From Pseudomonadota bacterium (lineage in GTDB: Bacteria; Pseudomonadota; Alphaproteobacteria; Rhizobiales; Xanthobacteraceae): DNA of 64,000 nt. The translations under genes and the position numbers were made by a program. Of the stretch, positions 28,260 through 37,177 are shown piece by piece. The stretch is from contig JAEWFG010000093.1 in assembly GCA_023388935.1 (NCBI GenBank), positions 1 to 64,000 on the forward strand, read 5' to 3'. The notes under the pieces were generated by a model. That model searched no databases. It was not told where the DNA came from and saw only the letters and a list, made by a program, of their open reading frames with translations. Position 1 is the first letter of the stretch; each line of letters begins with the position of its first letter.

Positions 28260-29480
28260 ATGAACAAGAAACTCTCCCTGCTTGCCGCAGCAACGGCTTT
28301 GACATTGTTCACGGCTCAGGGCGCCCACGCGCAGAAGAAATACGACACCGGCGTTACCGACACCGAGATCAAGATCGGCAATGTCGAGGCCTATTCCGGT
28401 CCGGCTTCCGCCTACGGCGTCATCGGCAAGACCGAGGAAGCCTATTTCAAGATGATCAACGACCAGGGCGGCGTCAACGGACGCAAGATCAACTTCATCT
28501 CCTACGATGACGGCTATTCGCCGCCGAAAACCGTGGAGCAAGTCCGCAAGCTGATCGAAAGCGACGAGGTGTTCCTCATCTTCAACGCGCTGGGTACGCC
28601 GACCCAGACCGCCGTGCAGAAATATCACAACGCCAAGAAGGTGCCGCAGCTCTTCCTCGCCACCGGCGCCAGCAAGTGGAACGATCCGCAAAACTTCCCC
28701 TGGACCATGGGCTTCCAGCCGAGCTACCGGGTCGAAGCGCGGATCTTCGCCAAATACATTCTGAAGGAGAAGCCGGACGCGAAGGTCGCGATCTTCTATG
28801 CCAACGACGATTTCGGCAAGGACTACGTCGCCGGCATCAAGGACGTGTTCGGTGACAAGGCGTCAAAGCTCATCGTGGCCGAAGAGAGCTACGAGACGTC
28901 GGAGCCTTCGATCGATGCCCATATCGTCAAGCTCAAGGGCACCGGCGCCGATGTCTTCGTGAACATCGCAACGCCGAAATTCGCCGCGCAGGCGATCAAG
29001 AAGATCGCCGAGCTCGAATGGAAGCCGATGCACCTGATGACGGACGTCTCGGTGTCCATCGGTGCCGTGATGAAGCCGGCCGGGCTCGAGGCATCCGAAG
29101 GCGTGCTGTCGGCCGGCTACCTGAAGGATGCGTCGGATCCGCAGTGGAAGGACGATCTGGGCATGAAGAAGTTCATGGCGTTCATCGACAAGTACATGCC
29201 CGGCGCAAACATTTCGGACGCCAATCTGGTCTACGGCTATGCCGCAGCGCAGACGATGGTGCAGGTGCTGAAGCAGGCGGGCGACAATCTGACCCGCGAG
29301 AACGTGATGAAGCAGGCCGCCAGCCTGAAAGACTTCGCCCCCGACACGCTGATCCCGGGGATCACGATCAACACCTCGCCCACCGACTTCGCGCCGATCG
29401 AACAGCTCAAGATGTGGCGGTTCAAGAACGGTCAGTGGGAGCTGTTCGGCCCCATCATCAGCGCCGAAACCAACGGCTAG
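28260..29480 (+). CDS. ABC transporter substrate-binding protein, branched-chain amino acid type (orphan)
   Basis: 406-residue periplasmic binding protein of the Peripla_BP_6 family. The Sec signal peptide ends at GAHAQK. The mature start has TDTEIKIGNVEAYSGPASAYGVIG, and the two-lobe fold continues with ATGASKWNDPQNFPWTMGFQPSY near residue 140. An AAGGA site precedes the ATG. No permease or ATPase genes are next to it. Its place after an acyl-CoA ligase suggests uptake of an organic acid, but the ligand is unknown. A strong terminator follows. Confidence 0.92.
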   Translation: MNKKLSLLAAATALTLFTAQGAHAQKKYDTGVTDTEIKIGNVEAYSGPASAYGVIGKTEEAYFKMINDQGGVNGRKINFISYDDGYSPPKTVEQVRKLIESDEVFLIFNALGTPTQTAVQKYHNAKKVPQLFLATGASKWNDPQNFPWTMGFQPSYRVEARIFAKYILKEKPDAKVAIFYANDDFGKDYVAGIKDVFGDKASKLIVAEESYETSEPSIDAHIVKLKGTGADVFVNIATPKFAAQAIKKIAELEWKPMHLMTDVSVSIGAVMKPAGLEASEGVLSAGYLKDASDPQWKDDLGMKKFMAFIDKYMPGANISDANLVYGYAAAQTMVQVLKQAGDNLTRENVMKQAASLKDFAPDTLIPGITINTSPTDFAPIEQLKMWRFKNGQWELFGPIISAETNG

Positions 29481-29507
29481 CCCGCGTCGACTGCGCAATC
29501 CCCAACG

Positions 29508-29537
29508 AAATAGCGGCCGAAAGGCCGCTATTTTTGT
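29508..29537 (+). terminator. Strong rho-independent terminator
   Basis: Perfect 11-base stem AAATAGCGGCC (29508-29518) / GGCCGCTATTT (29523-29533) closed by a GAAA tetraloop and followed by further T residues. It begins 28 bases after the binding protein stop. The A/T ends of the stem would also give a partly bidirectional signal. Confidence 0.92.
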
Positions 29538-29612
29538 GTAGGCACTAGATTTGTCATCCCAACCGTCCCGTGGGATGCTGCCGGTCGAAATCGTCTGCGA
29601 TCGGATCCGACA

Positions 29613-30329
29613 ATGCGCGGCGAAGTTCAGTACCTTCCGATCACGCCGGGATTGTTCTCCATCCTGGTGCTGTTGTTCGCCGGGCTGATCATCCTGATCC
29701 AGCTCCGCATCCTGCGCTACGCCTATATGCGGCTGGGCGTCGGTCCAGGCATGGCGCTGCTCCTGCTGTTCGGCTCGCTGGTCGGCAGCTATTTCAACAT
29801 TCCGATCACAGTACTGCCGGCCAAGGTGGTGCGCTCGGGCGAGATCGTCGATTTCTTCGGCATGCGTTATGTGGTGCCGCTGGTGACGCAATGGCCGGGC
29901 ACTGTGCTCGCAGTCAATGTCGGCGGCGCGGTCATCCCGGCGATCATGTCGACCTATCTGGTGCTGAGGTATCAGCTCTGGGTGAAGGCAGCGATCGCCG
30001 TGATTGCAATCGCATTCATCATCCACATGATGGCAACGCCCGTGCAGGGGGTTGGTATCGCGGTGCCCGTATTTGTGCCTGTCGTCGCCACCGCGATCCT
30101 GGCGTTCCTGCTCTCGCGCGAGTATGCCGCGCCGCTCGCCTATATCGGCGGCTCGATGGGAACTCTGATCGGGGCCGATCTCCTCAACCTCGACAAGATC
30201 GGCGATCTCGGCGCGCCCGTCGCGTCGATCGGCGGCGCAGGAACCTTCGACGGCATTTTCCTCACGGGAATTCTCGCCGTGCTGCTCGCCGGCCTCGCCT
30301 CGCCGCCACGGCCACGTGAGGTGTGGTAG
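29613..30329 (+). CDS. DUF1614 family membrane protein
   Basis: 238-residue integral membrane protein with about seven hydrophobic segments. It shows the conserved features of DUF1614 as I know it: the SLVGSYFNIPI region near residue 57, NVGGAVIPAIMSTYL near residue 102, and the C-terminal SIGGAGTFDGIFLTGI. No enzymatic residues or known function are recognised. Single gene, separated from the upstream gene by a terminator. The ribosome site is weak. Confidence 0.85.
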   Translation: MRGEVQYLPITPGLFSILVLLFAGLIILIQLRILRYAYMRLGVGPGMALLLLFGSLVGSYFNIPITVLPAKVVRSGEIVDFFGMRYVVPLVTQWPGTVLAVNVGGAVIPAIMSTYLVLRYQLWVKAAIAVIAIAFIIHMMATPVQGVGIAVPVFVPVVATAILAFLLSREYAAPLAYIGGSMGTLIGADLLNLDKIGDLGAPVASIGGAGTFDGIFLTGILAVLLAGLASPPRPREVW

Positions 30330-30567
30330 CGGATCGAACAATTCAACACAGCGCGAGAACGACGATTGCTGGAGCACGGCGTTGACGATCATTGTCACGC
30401 TGCCGGATCGTCCGCACTTTCGCCAAAAGTCCGGTGATGCTAGCCTTCTCGCATGAAGTCCCGCCCATTCCGTCTGGCGGCATTGTGCTTGTCGCGATGG
30501 CCTCGCCGGAGCTCGCCAAAGAACAGAACCACGCGCTGCAACAAAAACAACAGGTGAGGATTGCGCC

Positions 30568-32787
30568 ATGGAAGCCCACGTGTCTGCTGCGTCCGTTTCT
30601 CCGCGCCCATGGTCTCCACCGCCCGACGCGAGCGACGTCGTCAAAGGCATCCACGCCATGCTGCACCCGCACAACATCGTGCTGGTGGGCGCTACCGACA
30701 AGCCCGGCAACTATGCCGAGCGCATCTGGAACAACCTGGTCAAGTACGGCTACGAGGGCGGGCTCTATCCGGTCAACGCCAAGCGCGAGACTATCTGGGG
30801 CGTTCCCTGCTACAAGGATTTTGCCAGCCTCCCGGAAAAGCCCGACCATGTGCTGGTGCTGGTGCCTGCACGCTTTGCCGTGCAGGTGATCCGCGACGCC
30901 GCCGCGGCCGGTGCGCGTTCGGCCACCATCGTCACCTCGGGCTTCAGCGAATTGCAGGATGACGAGAGCCAGAAGCTCGCCGCCGAATTGCAGGCGGCCG
31001 TGCGCGAGACGGGACTGGCCGTCACCGGCCCGAATTGCCTCGGCAATTTGAGCGCGGGCGAAAAGCTCTTCACCAATATCGACGACCGTGTCGTCACCAT
31101 GGAACAGGGCGCGGTCGCGATCGCCGGGCAGTCCGGCGCCATCGTCATGGCGATCCGCCAGGCGCTGGAGGATCGCGGCGTCGGGGTCGGCTACATGGTC
31201 ACGACCGGCAACGAGGCCGGGCTCGAGACGCCGGACCTGATGCGCTATTTCGCCGAGGATCCGAGCATCAGGGTGATCGTCGTCTATCTCGAAGGCGTAC
31301 GCGACACCAAGGCCTTCCGCGACGCCTGCAAGGCGGCGCGTGCCGCGAGCAAGCCCGTGATCGCGCTCAAGCTCGGGGCATCCGAGGGTGGCCGCGCGGC
31401 GGCGATGGCGCATACCGGCGCGCTCGCAGGCTCGATCGAGACCTTCGACGCCATTGCAACGCGTGAAGGCGTCATCCGGATCGGAGGACTCGACGAGCTG
31501 ATCGAAACCACGGAATGTTTCGTCCATGCCGCGGTGCCCAAAGGCGACCGGCTCGCCGCGGTCACGCTGTCCGGCGGCAAGCGCGGGATGCTGATCGACG
31601 CCTTCTATGCAGAAGGCCTGAACTTCGCGCCGCTCAGCCCGCATGTCAGTGGCGAACTCGCAAAGATGCTCGGGCCGGGATCGATCGTCGGCAATCCGCT
31701 CGACGCAGGCTTCGCCGCGGTGGTCGACCCGTCCGTCTACATGAAGTCGATCAAGCTGATGATCGACGATCCCGACATCGACATCGTCATCGTCGATTCC
31801 GAGCTGCCCAAGGCCCCGCACGAGCAGCGCGAGCGAAACTTGCGCATCGTCAACGAGATGGCGAGCCAGGCCTCGAAGCCCGTGATCTACATCAGCGCGA
31901 TGTCGATCGGCTTCACCGAGTTCACCAAGGGCTTGCGCAAATCGCTGCCGCATCTTGCGGTCATGCAGGGCATGGACCGCGCGGTGACCGCGATCAAATC
32001 GCTGCTCGACTACGCGAAGCTGCGCAAGGAAGTGCCCGACATCGTGTCGAGCTCAAAGCCGGCCGCGCGCGCCGTGCTGGAGAAGGCATTGAAATCGGCA
32101 ACCGGAGCTGCGCTCGACGAAGTCGCCTCGAAAAAGCTCCTGAAGGCCTATGGCATTCCTGTCTCGAAAGAAGCGATCGCACAGACGGCGGCGGAGGCCG
32201 TGAAGATCGCCAAGCAGATCGGCTTCCCGGTCGTGGCTAAGGTCGTCAGCGCCGAAATCCTGCACAAGTCGGACATCGGCGGCGTGGTGCTGAACCTCAA
32301 CAACGCGGCCGATGTGAAAAAAGCATTCGCCGACATCACCGCGCGGGTGAAGAAGCTGAAGGGCAAGCCGAAGCTCGACGGCATCCTGATCGCACAGCAG
32401 GTCAAGGCCGATCTCGAGCTCGTGGTCGGCGCCTCGCTCGATGCCGAGATGGGGCCGGTCGTGCTGTTCGGCACCGGCGGCATCGACATCGAGCTGATGA
32501 AGGACGTGGCGCTTGCCGGTGCGCCGCTGGATGAGGCCGAGGCGCGGCTCCTGGTCGGCCGCACCAAGGCGGGAATCAAGATGCGCGGCTATCGCGGCAA
32601 GCCGGCCTTGCACGAGGCCTCCGCCGTGAAGGCGCTGGTCGGCCTGTCCAACCTGATCGCGGACGCCGGCGACCGGATTGCCTCGATTGACATCAACCCG
32701 TTCCTGATCAACACCAAAACGGGCGTAGCCGTCGACGCCCTGATCGTGCTGAACAATGCTGCGGCAAAACGCGCCGCCGGGCATTGA
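30568..32787 (+). CDS. ADP/NDP-forming acyl-CoA synthetase (acetate-CoA ligase family)
   Basis: 739-residue fused enzyme. The N-terminal CoA-binding Rossmann domain (HNIVLVGATDKPGNYAERIW) and succinyl-CoA ligase-like domains lead to the phosphorylated His in MAHTGALAGSIETFDA near residue 292. A C-terminal ATP-grasp domain follows (KLLKAYGIPVSKE, then FPVVAKVVSAEILHKSDIGGV near residue 560). It interconverts an acid, CoA and NTP with acyl-CoA, NDP and phosphate. GTGAGGA lies before the ATG. The 238-base gap upstream shows no gene. It may complete the acid activation capacity of this region; substrate unknown. Confidence 0.93.
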   Translation: MEAHVSAASVSPRPWSPPPDASDVVKGIHAMLHPHNIVLVGATDKPGNYAERIWNNLVKYGYEGGLYPVNAKRETIWGVPCYKDFASLPEKPDHVLVLVPARFAVQVIRDAAAAGARSATIVTSGFSELQDDESQKLAAELQAAVRETGLAVTGPNCLGNLSAGEKLFTNIDDRVVTMEQGAVAIAGQSGAIVMAIRQALEDRGVGVGYMVTTGNEAGLETPDLMRYFAEDPSIRVIVVYLEGVRDTKAFRDACKAARAASKPVIALKLGASEGGRAAAMAHTGALAGSIETFDAIATREGVIRIGGLDELIETTECFVHAAVPKGDRLAAVTLSGGKRGMLIDAFYAEGLNFAPLSPHVSGELAKMLGPGSIVGNPLDAGFAAVVDPSVYMKSIKLMIDDPDIDIVIVDSELPKAPHEQRERNLRIVNEMASQASKPVIYISAMSIGFTEFTKGLRKSLPHLAVMQGMDRAVTAIKSLLDYAKLRKEVPDIVSSSKPAARAVLEKALKSATGAALDEVASKKLLKAYGIPVSKEAIAQTAAEAVKIAKQIGFPVVAKVVSAEILHKSDIGGVVLNLNNAADVKKAFADITARVKKLKGKPKLDGILIAQQVKADLELVVGASLDAEMGPVVLFGTGGIDIELMKDVALAGAPLDEAEARLLVGRTKAGIKMRGYRGKPALHEASAVKALVGLSNLIADAGDRIASIDINPFLINTKTGVAVDALIVLNNAAAKRAAGH

Positions 32788-32793
32788 TGTCGC

Positions 32794-32882
32794 GTAGGCG
32801 GATTAGCACCGCGCAATCCGCCAATTCGCCGTCACGCACGCGAGAGAAAGCGGCGGGTTACGCTTCGCTAACCCGCCCTCCT
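32794..32882. repeat. Palindromic repeat related to the GTAGGGTGGGTTAG family
   Basis: An imperfect inverted repeat follows the acyl-CoA synthetase stop. GTAGGCGGATTAGC at 32794 faces GCTAACCCGCCCTCC ending near 32882, with an internal GCGGGTTACGCTTCGCTAACCCGC hairpin at 32852-32875. The design matches 22099-22212 with base changes. Confidence 0.65.
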
Positions 32883-32942
32883 TAAACATCGCGACCAAAG
32901 CATCCTTCCAACTTCCCCGCTTTGGCCGTAGAATTGCACCTT

Positions 32943-33770
32943 ATGGCACGCGCGAGCAATCTGGTGATCGGAACGGTAACGCTGGCGGTGATCGCCTTGG
33001 CGTTCGGCGGCGTGCTCGGCGTACAGAAATGGCGCACCCTCCAGAGCCGCAGCCAGTTGCGCGTGGTGTTCGAAGGCGGTTCCGCGAGCGGGCTGCGCCG
33101 CGGCGGGCCGGTCAATTTCGACGGCGTGCCTGCCGGGCAGATCCTGTCGATCAAGCTGGACAATCCGCGCAAGATCGTCGCGCTCGTGATGCTCGACAAC
33201 ACCGCGCCGATCCGCAAGGACACCGTGGCGGGCATCGAGTTCCAGGGCCTCACCGGTGTCGCCGCGATCTCGCTGATCGGCGGCGCTCCCTCCGCGCCGC
33301 CGGTGCCGCTGGATTCCGACGGCATCCCGGTGCTGACCGCCGATCTCAGCGACGCCGAATCCATCGTCGACACCCTGCACAGTGTCGACCGCACGATCGT
33401 GAGCAACGCCCCCGCGATCGCGGAAGGGCTACGCACCTTCGAGGACTACACCGCTGATCTCAGGAGCAAGGCCGACGAGATCGACTCCGTCATGGCCAAG
33501 GTCGACAGCGCCTTTGCAGGCTTCGACAAGGCGGTCACCAGGATCGAGGGCGTGGTCCCCGGCTTCGCCGACGGCAAGGCCGACGAGCTGTTCGAGAAGA
33601 TCAAGGGATTGCGCGAGCTCGCCGACACCATGAAGAAGAAATCGGCGAGCTACATCGAGGATGTCCGTCGCTCACTGCTCGACATCAGCGAGGCCGCCAA
33701 CAAGATGAGCGGGACGCCCGCTGCCGCCTCCCCTGCTCCGCCCCGCCGGCCCACCCAGCAGAAACGGTAA
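32943..33770 (+). CDS. MlaD/MCE family protein
   Basis: 275-residue protein anchored by one N-terminal transmembrane helix (NLVIGTVTLAVIALAFGGVLG), followed by an MCE domain with FEGGSASGLRRGGPVNFDGVPAGQI. The C-terminal half is helical, with a Pro/Ala-rich tail. MCE proteins form hexameric rings or tubes that carry lipids between membranes with an ABC transporter (MlaFE type). No such ATPase or permease is adjacent. The ATG at 32943 is chosen because it gives the usual short cytoplasmic N-terminus; a TTG 21 bases upstream is possible. Confidence 0.88.
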   Translation: MARASNLVIGTVTLAVIALAFGGVLGVQKWRTLQSRSQLRVVFEGGSASGLRRGGPVNFDGVPAGQILSIKLDNPRKIVALVMLDNTAPIRKDTVAGIEFQGLTGVAAISLIGGAPSAPPVPLDSDGIPVLTADLSDAESIVDTLHSVDRTIVSNAPAIAEGLRTFEDYTADLRSKADEIDSVMAKVDSAFAGFDKAVTRIEGVVPGFADGKADELFEKIKGLRELADTMKKKSASYIEDVRRSLLDISEAANKMSGTPAAASPAPPRRPTQQKR

Positions 33771-33842
33771 CGTTCTTTCTTATCCTCCCCTGGAGGGGCT
33801 AGACTAGCCACGCTTCACCGCGGCCGGCCCCCCTGGTTCACC

Positions 33843-35345
33843 TCACCCGTACACGAACGCCTTGTCATCCAGATCCGTCTTCGGGATCTCGTCCTTCTCG
33901 ATCCAGTAATCCTGGCTGTGCTGCCATTCCGGCTTGTCGCCGCGCTTGGGCAACAGGTCCATGTTGCGCATCATGTAGCCGGGGTTGAAGTTTTCCGGGT
34001 CGATCCAGGGCAGGATCGGCATGTTGTGGTCTTCGGCGCGAAGTTTGACCTCGACTTTCTTCCTGCCCTTCGCCTTCATGTGTCCGAGCAGCCGGCAGAC
34101 GAAATCGGCGACGAGATCGACGCGCAGCGTCCAGCTCGCGCGGAAATAGCCGAACACCCAGACCATGTTCGGTACGCCCGTGAACATCATGCCGCGATAG
34201 GTGACGGTGTCGCCGAAAGCGAGCGGCTTGCCGTCGATCTCGAAGGCGATGTCGCCGAGGGCGGCGAGGTTGAATCCGGTCGCGGTGACGATGACGTCGG
34301 CTTCGAGCAGCTTGCCCGACTTGAGCTGAATGCCGTTCTCGACGAAGCATTCGATCTCGTCGGTGACGACGGATGCCTTGCCGGCGGCGATGCCCTTGAA
34401 CAGATCCGCATCCGGCACGAAGGCGATGCGCTGGCGCCAGGGCCGGTACGTCGGCGTGAAGTGCGTCTCGACGTCGTAATCCGGCCCGAGGACCGCGCTG
34501 ATCTGGCCGATCAGCTCCCTCTTGACCTGCTCGGGCTTGGACACGCAGAGCTTGGTGAAGGCGTCCTGCTCGAACAATATCTTGCGCCGCACGATCTCGT
34601 GGATCCATTCCTCATCGACCTGGAGCCGGCGCAGCTCCTCGGCGATCTCGATGGCATTGCGGCCGAGCCGGAAATAGGTTGGCGAGCGCTGCAGCATGGT
34701 GACATGCGCACATTTGTCCGCGATGTTCGGAACCAACGTCGCCGCTGTCGCGCCCGAGCCGATGACGACCACCTTCCTGTTCGTCAGGTCGATATCATCC
34801 GGCCAGGTCTGCGGATGGACGATCCGGCCCTTGAATCGGTCCATGCCCTTCCATTCCGGCGTGTAGCCTTCCGAATGGCGATAGTAGCCCTGGCACATCC
34901 AGAGGAAATTGGCGGTGAACCTCTTGGGCTCACCCGTGTCGGTCGTCACCGCCTCGATGGTCCAGAGATTCTGCTCGCTCGACCAGCTCGCCGAATTGAT
35001 CTTGTGCTTGTAGCGGATATGACGGGCGATATCGTTGTCCTCGATCACCTCGTTCATGTAGGCGAGGATCTCTTCGGCGGTCGCGATCGGCGGTCCGACC
35101 CAGGGCTTGAAGCGATAGCCGAAGGTGTGGAGATCGCTGTCGGAGCGGATGCCAGGATAACGATGCGTGATCCAGGTGCCGCCGAACGTCTCCTGCGTCT
35201 CCAGGATCACGTAGCTCGTGCCCGGGAGCTGCTTGGTGAGGTGATAGGCGCTGCCGATGCCGGAGATGCCGGCACCGACGATCAGCACGTCGAAATGTTC
35301 AGAAGCCTGTTTGGCCGTGGCGTGACTGCGAACAGCGACATTCAT
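33843..35345 (-). CDS. Flavin-containing monooxygenase, Baeyer-Villiger type
   Basis: 500-residue class B flavoprotein monooxygenase. The FAD-binding GAGISGIGSAYHL lies near residue 24 and the NADPH-binding GSGATAATLVPNIA near residue 190. Between them is FKGRIVHPQTWPD, close to the FxGxxxHxxxWP/D fingerprint of Baeyer-Villiger enzymes (first Gly, His and Trp present). Such enzymes insert oxygen next to a ketone to give an ester or lactone. The ATG at 35345 is used; longer in-frame starts exist. It converges with the MlaD gene. Substrate unknown. Confidence 0.9.
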   Translation of the reverse strand: MNVAVRSHATAKQASEHFDVLIVGAGISGIGSAYHLTKQLPGTSYVILETQETFGGTWITHRYPGIRSDSDLHTFGYRFKPWVGPPIATAEEILAYMNEVIEDNDIARHIRYKHKINSASWSSEQNLWTIEAVTTDTGEPKRFTANFLWMCQGYYRHSEGYTPEWKGMDRFKGRIVHPQTWPDDIDLTNRKVVVIGSGATAATLVPNIADKCAHVTMLQRSPTYFRLGRNAIEIAEELRRLQVDEEWIHEIVRRKILFEQDAFTKLCVSKPEQVKRELIGQISAVLGPDYDVETHFTPTYRPWRQRIAFVPDADLFKGIAAGKASVVTDEIECFVENGIQLKSGKLLEADVIVTATGFNLAALGDIAFEIDGKPLAFGDTVTYRGMMFTGVPNMVWVFGYFRASWTLRVDLVADFVCRLLGHMKAKGRKKVEVKLRAEDHNMPILPWIDPENFNPGYMMRNMDLLPKRGDKPEWQHSQDYWIEKDEIPKTDLDDKAFVYG

Positions 35346-35470
35346 TGTTGCTTCTATGCCTTGCTTGTTTTTGTGGCCGCCCTTGACCGGACGGCGCGTT
35401 TCCTCTGCGACGGGCATGGTCGCCCATCGCGCTTCCATTGCAAAATGACATAGATCAATTCGCGGTCAAA

Positions 35471-36229
35471 TCACAGCGCCGCACCCCAGCTCCGCGCGGT
35501 CTGCAAGATCCAGTCGCGATAGAGCGTGAGCGGTGTGACCCCGGTCAATCCGCCACAGCCGGCGGCGCCGTTCGGCCCGGTCGACCAGCTGATGACGCCG
35601 ACGAGCACGGGGCCACTGGGCTTGTCCTCGAACACGGGGCCGCCGGAATCTCCGGTACAGGCGCCAATTCCGTCGCGAACACCGTTGGTTACGGGGTCGA
35701 CCAGCCGGATCTGCAGCGTGCCGGGCTGGCCCGTGGCAACGAGCGCGGCAACGCGAATCGTGCCGCCGCTTTTGCCGTCACCGCGCACGGTGACACCAAT
35801 GCCGGCGATCACGAAGCGGCTGCCGACCTGGATCGGAATATTCGGCATGCCGACCGGCACGGCCGATTTTCCCTTGAGTGGAATTTCCAGTTGCAGCAAT
35901 GCCACGTCTGCGGTGGCGCGATGTGCCTGCATCGCCTGCATGCTGAAGTTCGGATGGATCGCGACGGTACGAACGTTCAGCAGTTGCGGCTGACCGTCGG
36001 CACCGCGGTCGACGATCTTGTAGTCGGCGCCGGGCTGCACGCAGTGGGCAACCGTGAGCACGAGTTTTGGCGCGATCAGACTGCCGGTGCAGAAATTGCC
36101 GCGCGAGCCGACGATGGTGACGACGGCGCGCGCGACGCCATCGTCCTGCGGCGTGCCGCCGCCGACGATGGCATGGGCGGGGGTCGCGAGCAGCAGCGCG
36201 GCAATGATGGGAGTCACAAGCTTCTTCAT
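35471..36229 (-). CDS. Secreted trypsin-like serine protease (S1 family)
   Basis: 252-residue chymotrypsin-fold protease. The Sec signal peptide ends in TPAHA and is followed immediately by IVGGG, the N-terminus that active trypsins expose after zymogen cleavage. Catalytic His is in LTVAHCV, Asp in TADVALLQL and Ser in CTGDSGGPVF. Cys pairs near the His and Ser loops suggest disulfides. It acts in the periplasm or outside the cell. The ATG at 36229 gives the cleanest signal peptide, although the ribosome site is weak. Divergent from a HAD hydrolase gene. Confidence 0.9.
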   Translation of the reverse strand: MKKLVTPIIAALLLATPAHAIVGGGTPQDDGVARAVVTIVGSRGNFCTGSLIAPKLVLTVAHCVQPGADYKIVDRGADGQPQLLNVRTVAIHPNFSMQAMQAHRATADVALLQLEIPLKGKSAVPVGMPNIPIQVGSRFVIAGIGVTVRGDGKSGGTIRVAALVATGQPGTLQIRLVDPVTNGVRDGIGACTGDSGGPVFEDKPSGPVLVGVISWSTGPNGAAGCGGLTGVTPLTLYRDWILQTARSWGAAL

Positions 36230-36339
36230 GGGAACACGATCTGGCGTCGACATTGGTGAAGGCGACGGATTGCTTCGGACTGGCCCTTGCCGATATCGCA
36301 TGCTAGCCCTTTTGGAAAGCAATTGACGAGGGCAGGACA

Positions 36340-36975
36340 TTGGCGATCGAGGCTGTGATCTTTGATTTTGGCGGCGTGTTGACGAGCTCGCCGTTCGAGG
36401 CGTTCTCGCGATACGAGATGGAACGGGGTTTACCCATCGACATCATCCGACGCACCAATGCCGCCAACCATCTGGAAAATGCCTGGGCCAAGTTCGAGCG
36501 GGCAGAGGTCGATGTCGACACCTTCGACACACTGTTCGCGGAGGAATCACGCGCACTCGGCGCGGAGGTGCGCGGCCGCGACGTGCTGCCGCTGCTTCAG
36601 GGCGATCTTCGCCCTGAAATGGTCGAGGCCTTGAAGCGCATCAAGGCAAATTTCAAGACCGGCTGCATCACCAACAATCTGCCCGCCAACGCCATCGGCA
36701 GCATGACCGGGCGCTCACTCTACGTCGCCGAGGTGATGGTCCTGTTCGACCACGTCATCGAGTCCGCCAAAATCGGCCTACGCAAACCCGACCCGCGCAT
36801 CTACACAATGATGATAGAGACACTGAAGGTCGATCCGAAGAATTGCGTCTATCTCGACGATCTCGGCGTCAATTTGAAGCCCGCGCGCGAGATGGGCATG
36901 ACCACGATCAAGGTCGCCAGCGGCGCCCAGGCAATCGCCGAGCTCGAGGCGGCGACGGGGCTGAAGCTGACTTAG
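36340..36975 (+). CDS. HAD superfamily hydrolase (subfamily IA)
   Basis: 211-residue HAD-fold protein. Motif I is VIFDFGGVLTSS, with the nucleophile Asp present but the Asp two residues later replaced by Gly. Motif II Thr/Ser lies near CITNNLP, motif III Lys in GLRKPDPRIY, and motif IV in CVYLDDLGVNL. It starts with TTG, four bases after GCAGGA. It resembles the N-terminal phosphatase-like domain of epoxide-hydrolase or ACAD10-type proteins. Substrate and activity are uncertain because of the altered motif I. Confidence 0.85.
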   Translation: MAIEAVIFDFGGVLTSSPFEAFSRYEMERGLPIDIIRRTNAANHLENAWAKFERAEVDVDTFDTLFAEESRALGAEVRGRDVLPLLQGDLRPEMVEALKRIKANFKTGCITNNLPANAIGSMTGRSLYVAEVMVLFDHVIESAKIGLRKPDPRIYTMMIETLKVDPKNCVYLDDLGVNLKPAREMGMTTIKVASGAQAIAELEAATGLKLT

Positions 36976-36988
36976 CTACGCTGCTAAT

Positions 36989-37093
36989 CCCTCATCCTGA
37001 GGAGCGCGCCCCAGCGCGCGTCTCGAAGGATATAGGCCCCGCTCGTGCCCCTCGCCCTTCGAGACGCCGCTGCGCGGCTCCTCAGGGTGAGGG
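36989..37093. repeat. Palindromic repeat, CCCTCATCCTGAGGAG-arm family
   Basis: CCCTCATCCTGAGGAGC at 36989 faces GCTCCTCAGGGTGAGGG ending at 37093; inner arms GCGTCTCGAAGG and CCTTCGAGACGC also pair. The inner GTCTCGAA/TTCGAGAC unit is shared with the nested element at 8437-8538. It lies between the convergent HAD and mtnA genes. Confidence 0.78.
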
Positions 37094-37177
37094 AGAGAGA
37101 GATGGTCACGTACCGCATCAACGAACTCGTCATTTGCGAGCGCACCGACGGCTGTGGCCAGGTATCGCTTACAAAAT

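Noticed and set aside
30392..30567. Open frame with an ATG in the gap before the ADP-forming acyl-CoA synthetase
   Set aside because: No ribosome site or recognisable protein, and it continues out of frame through the real gene.
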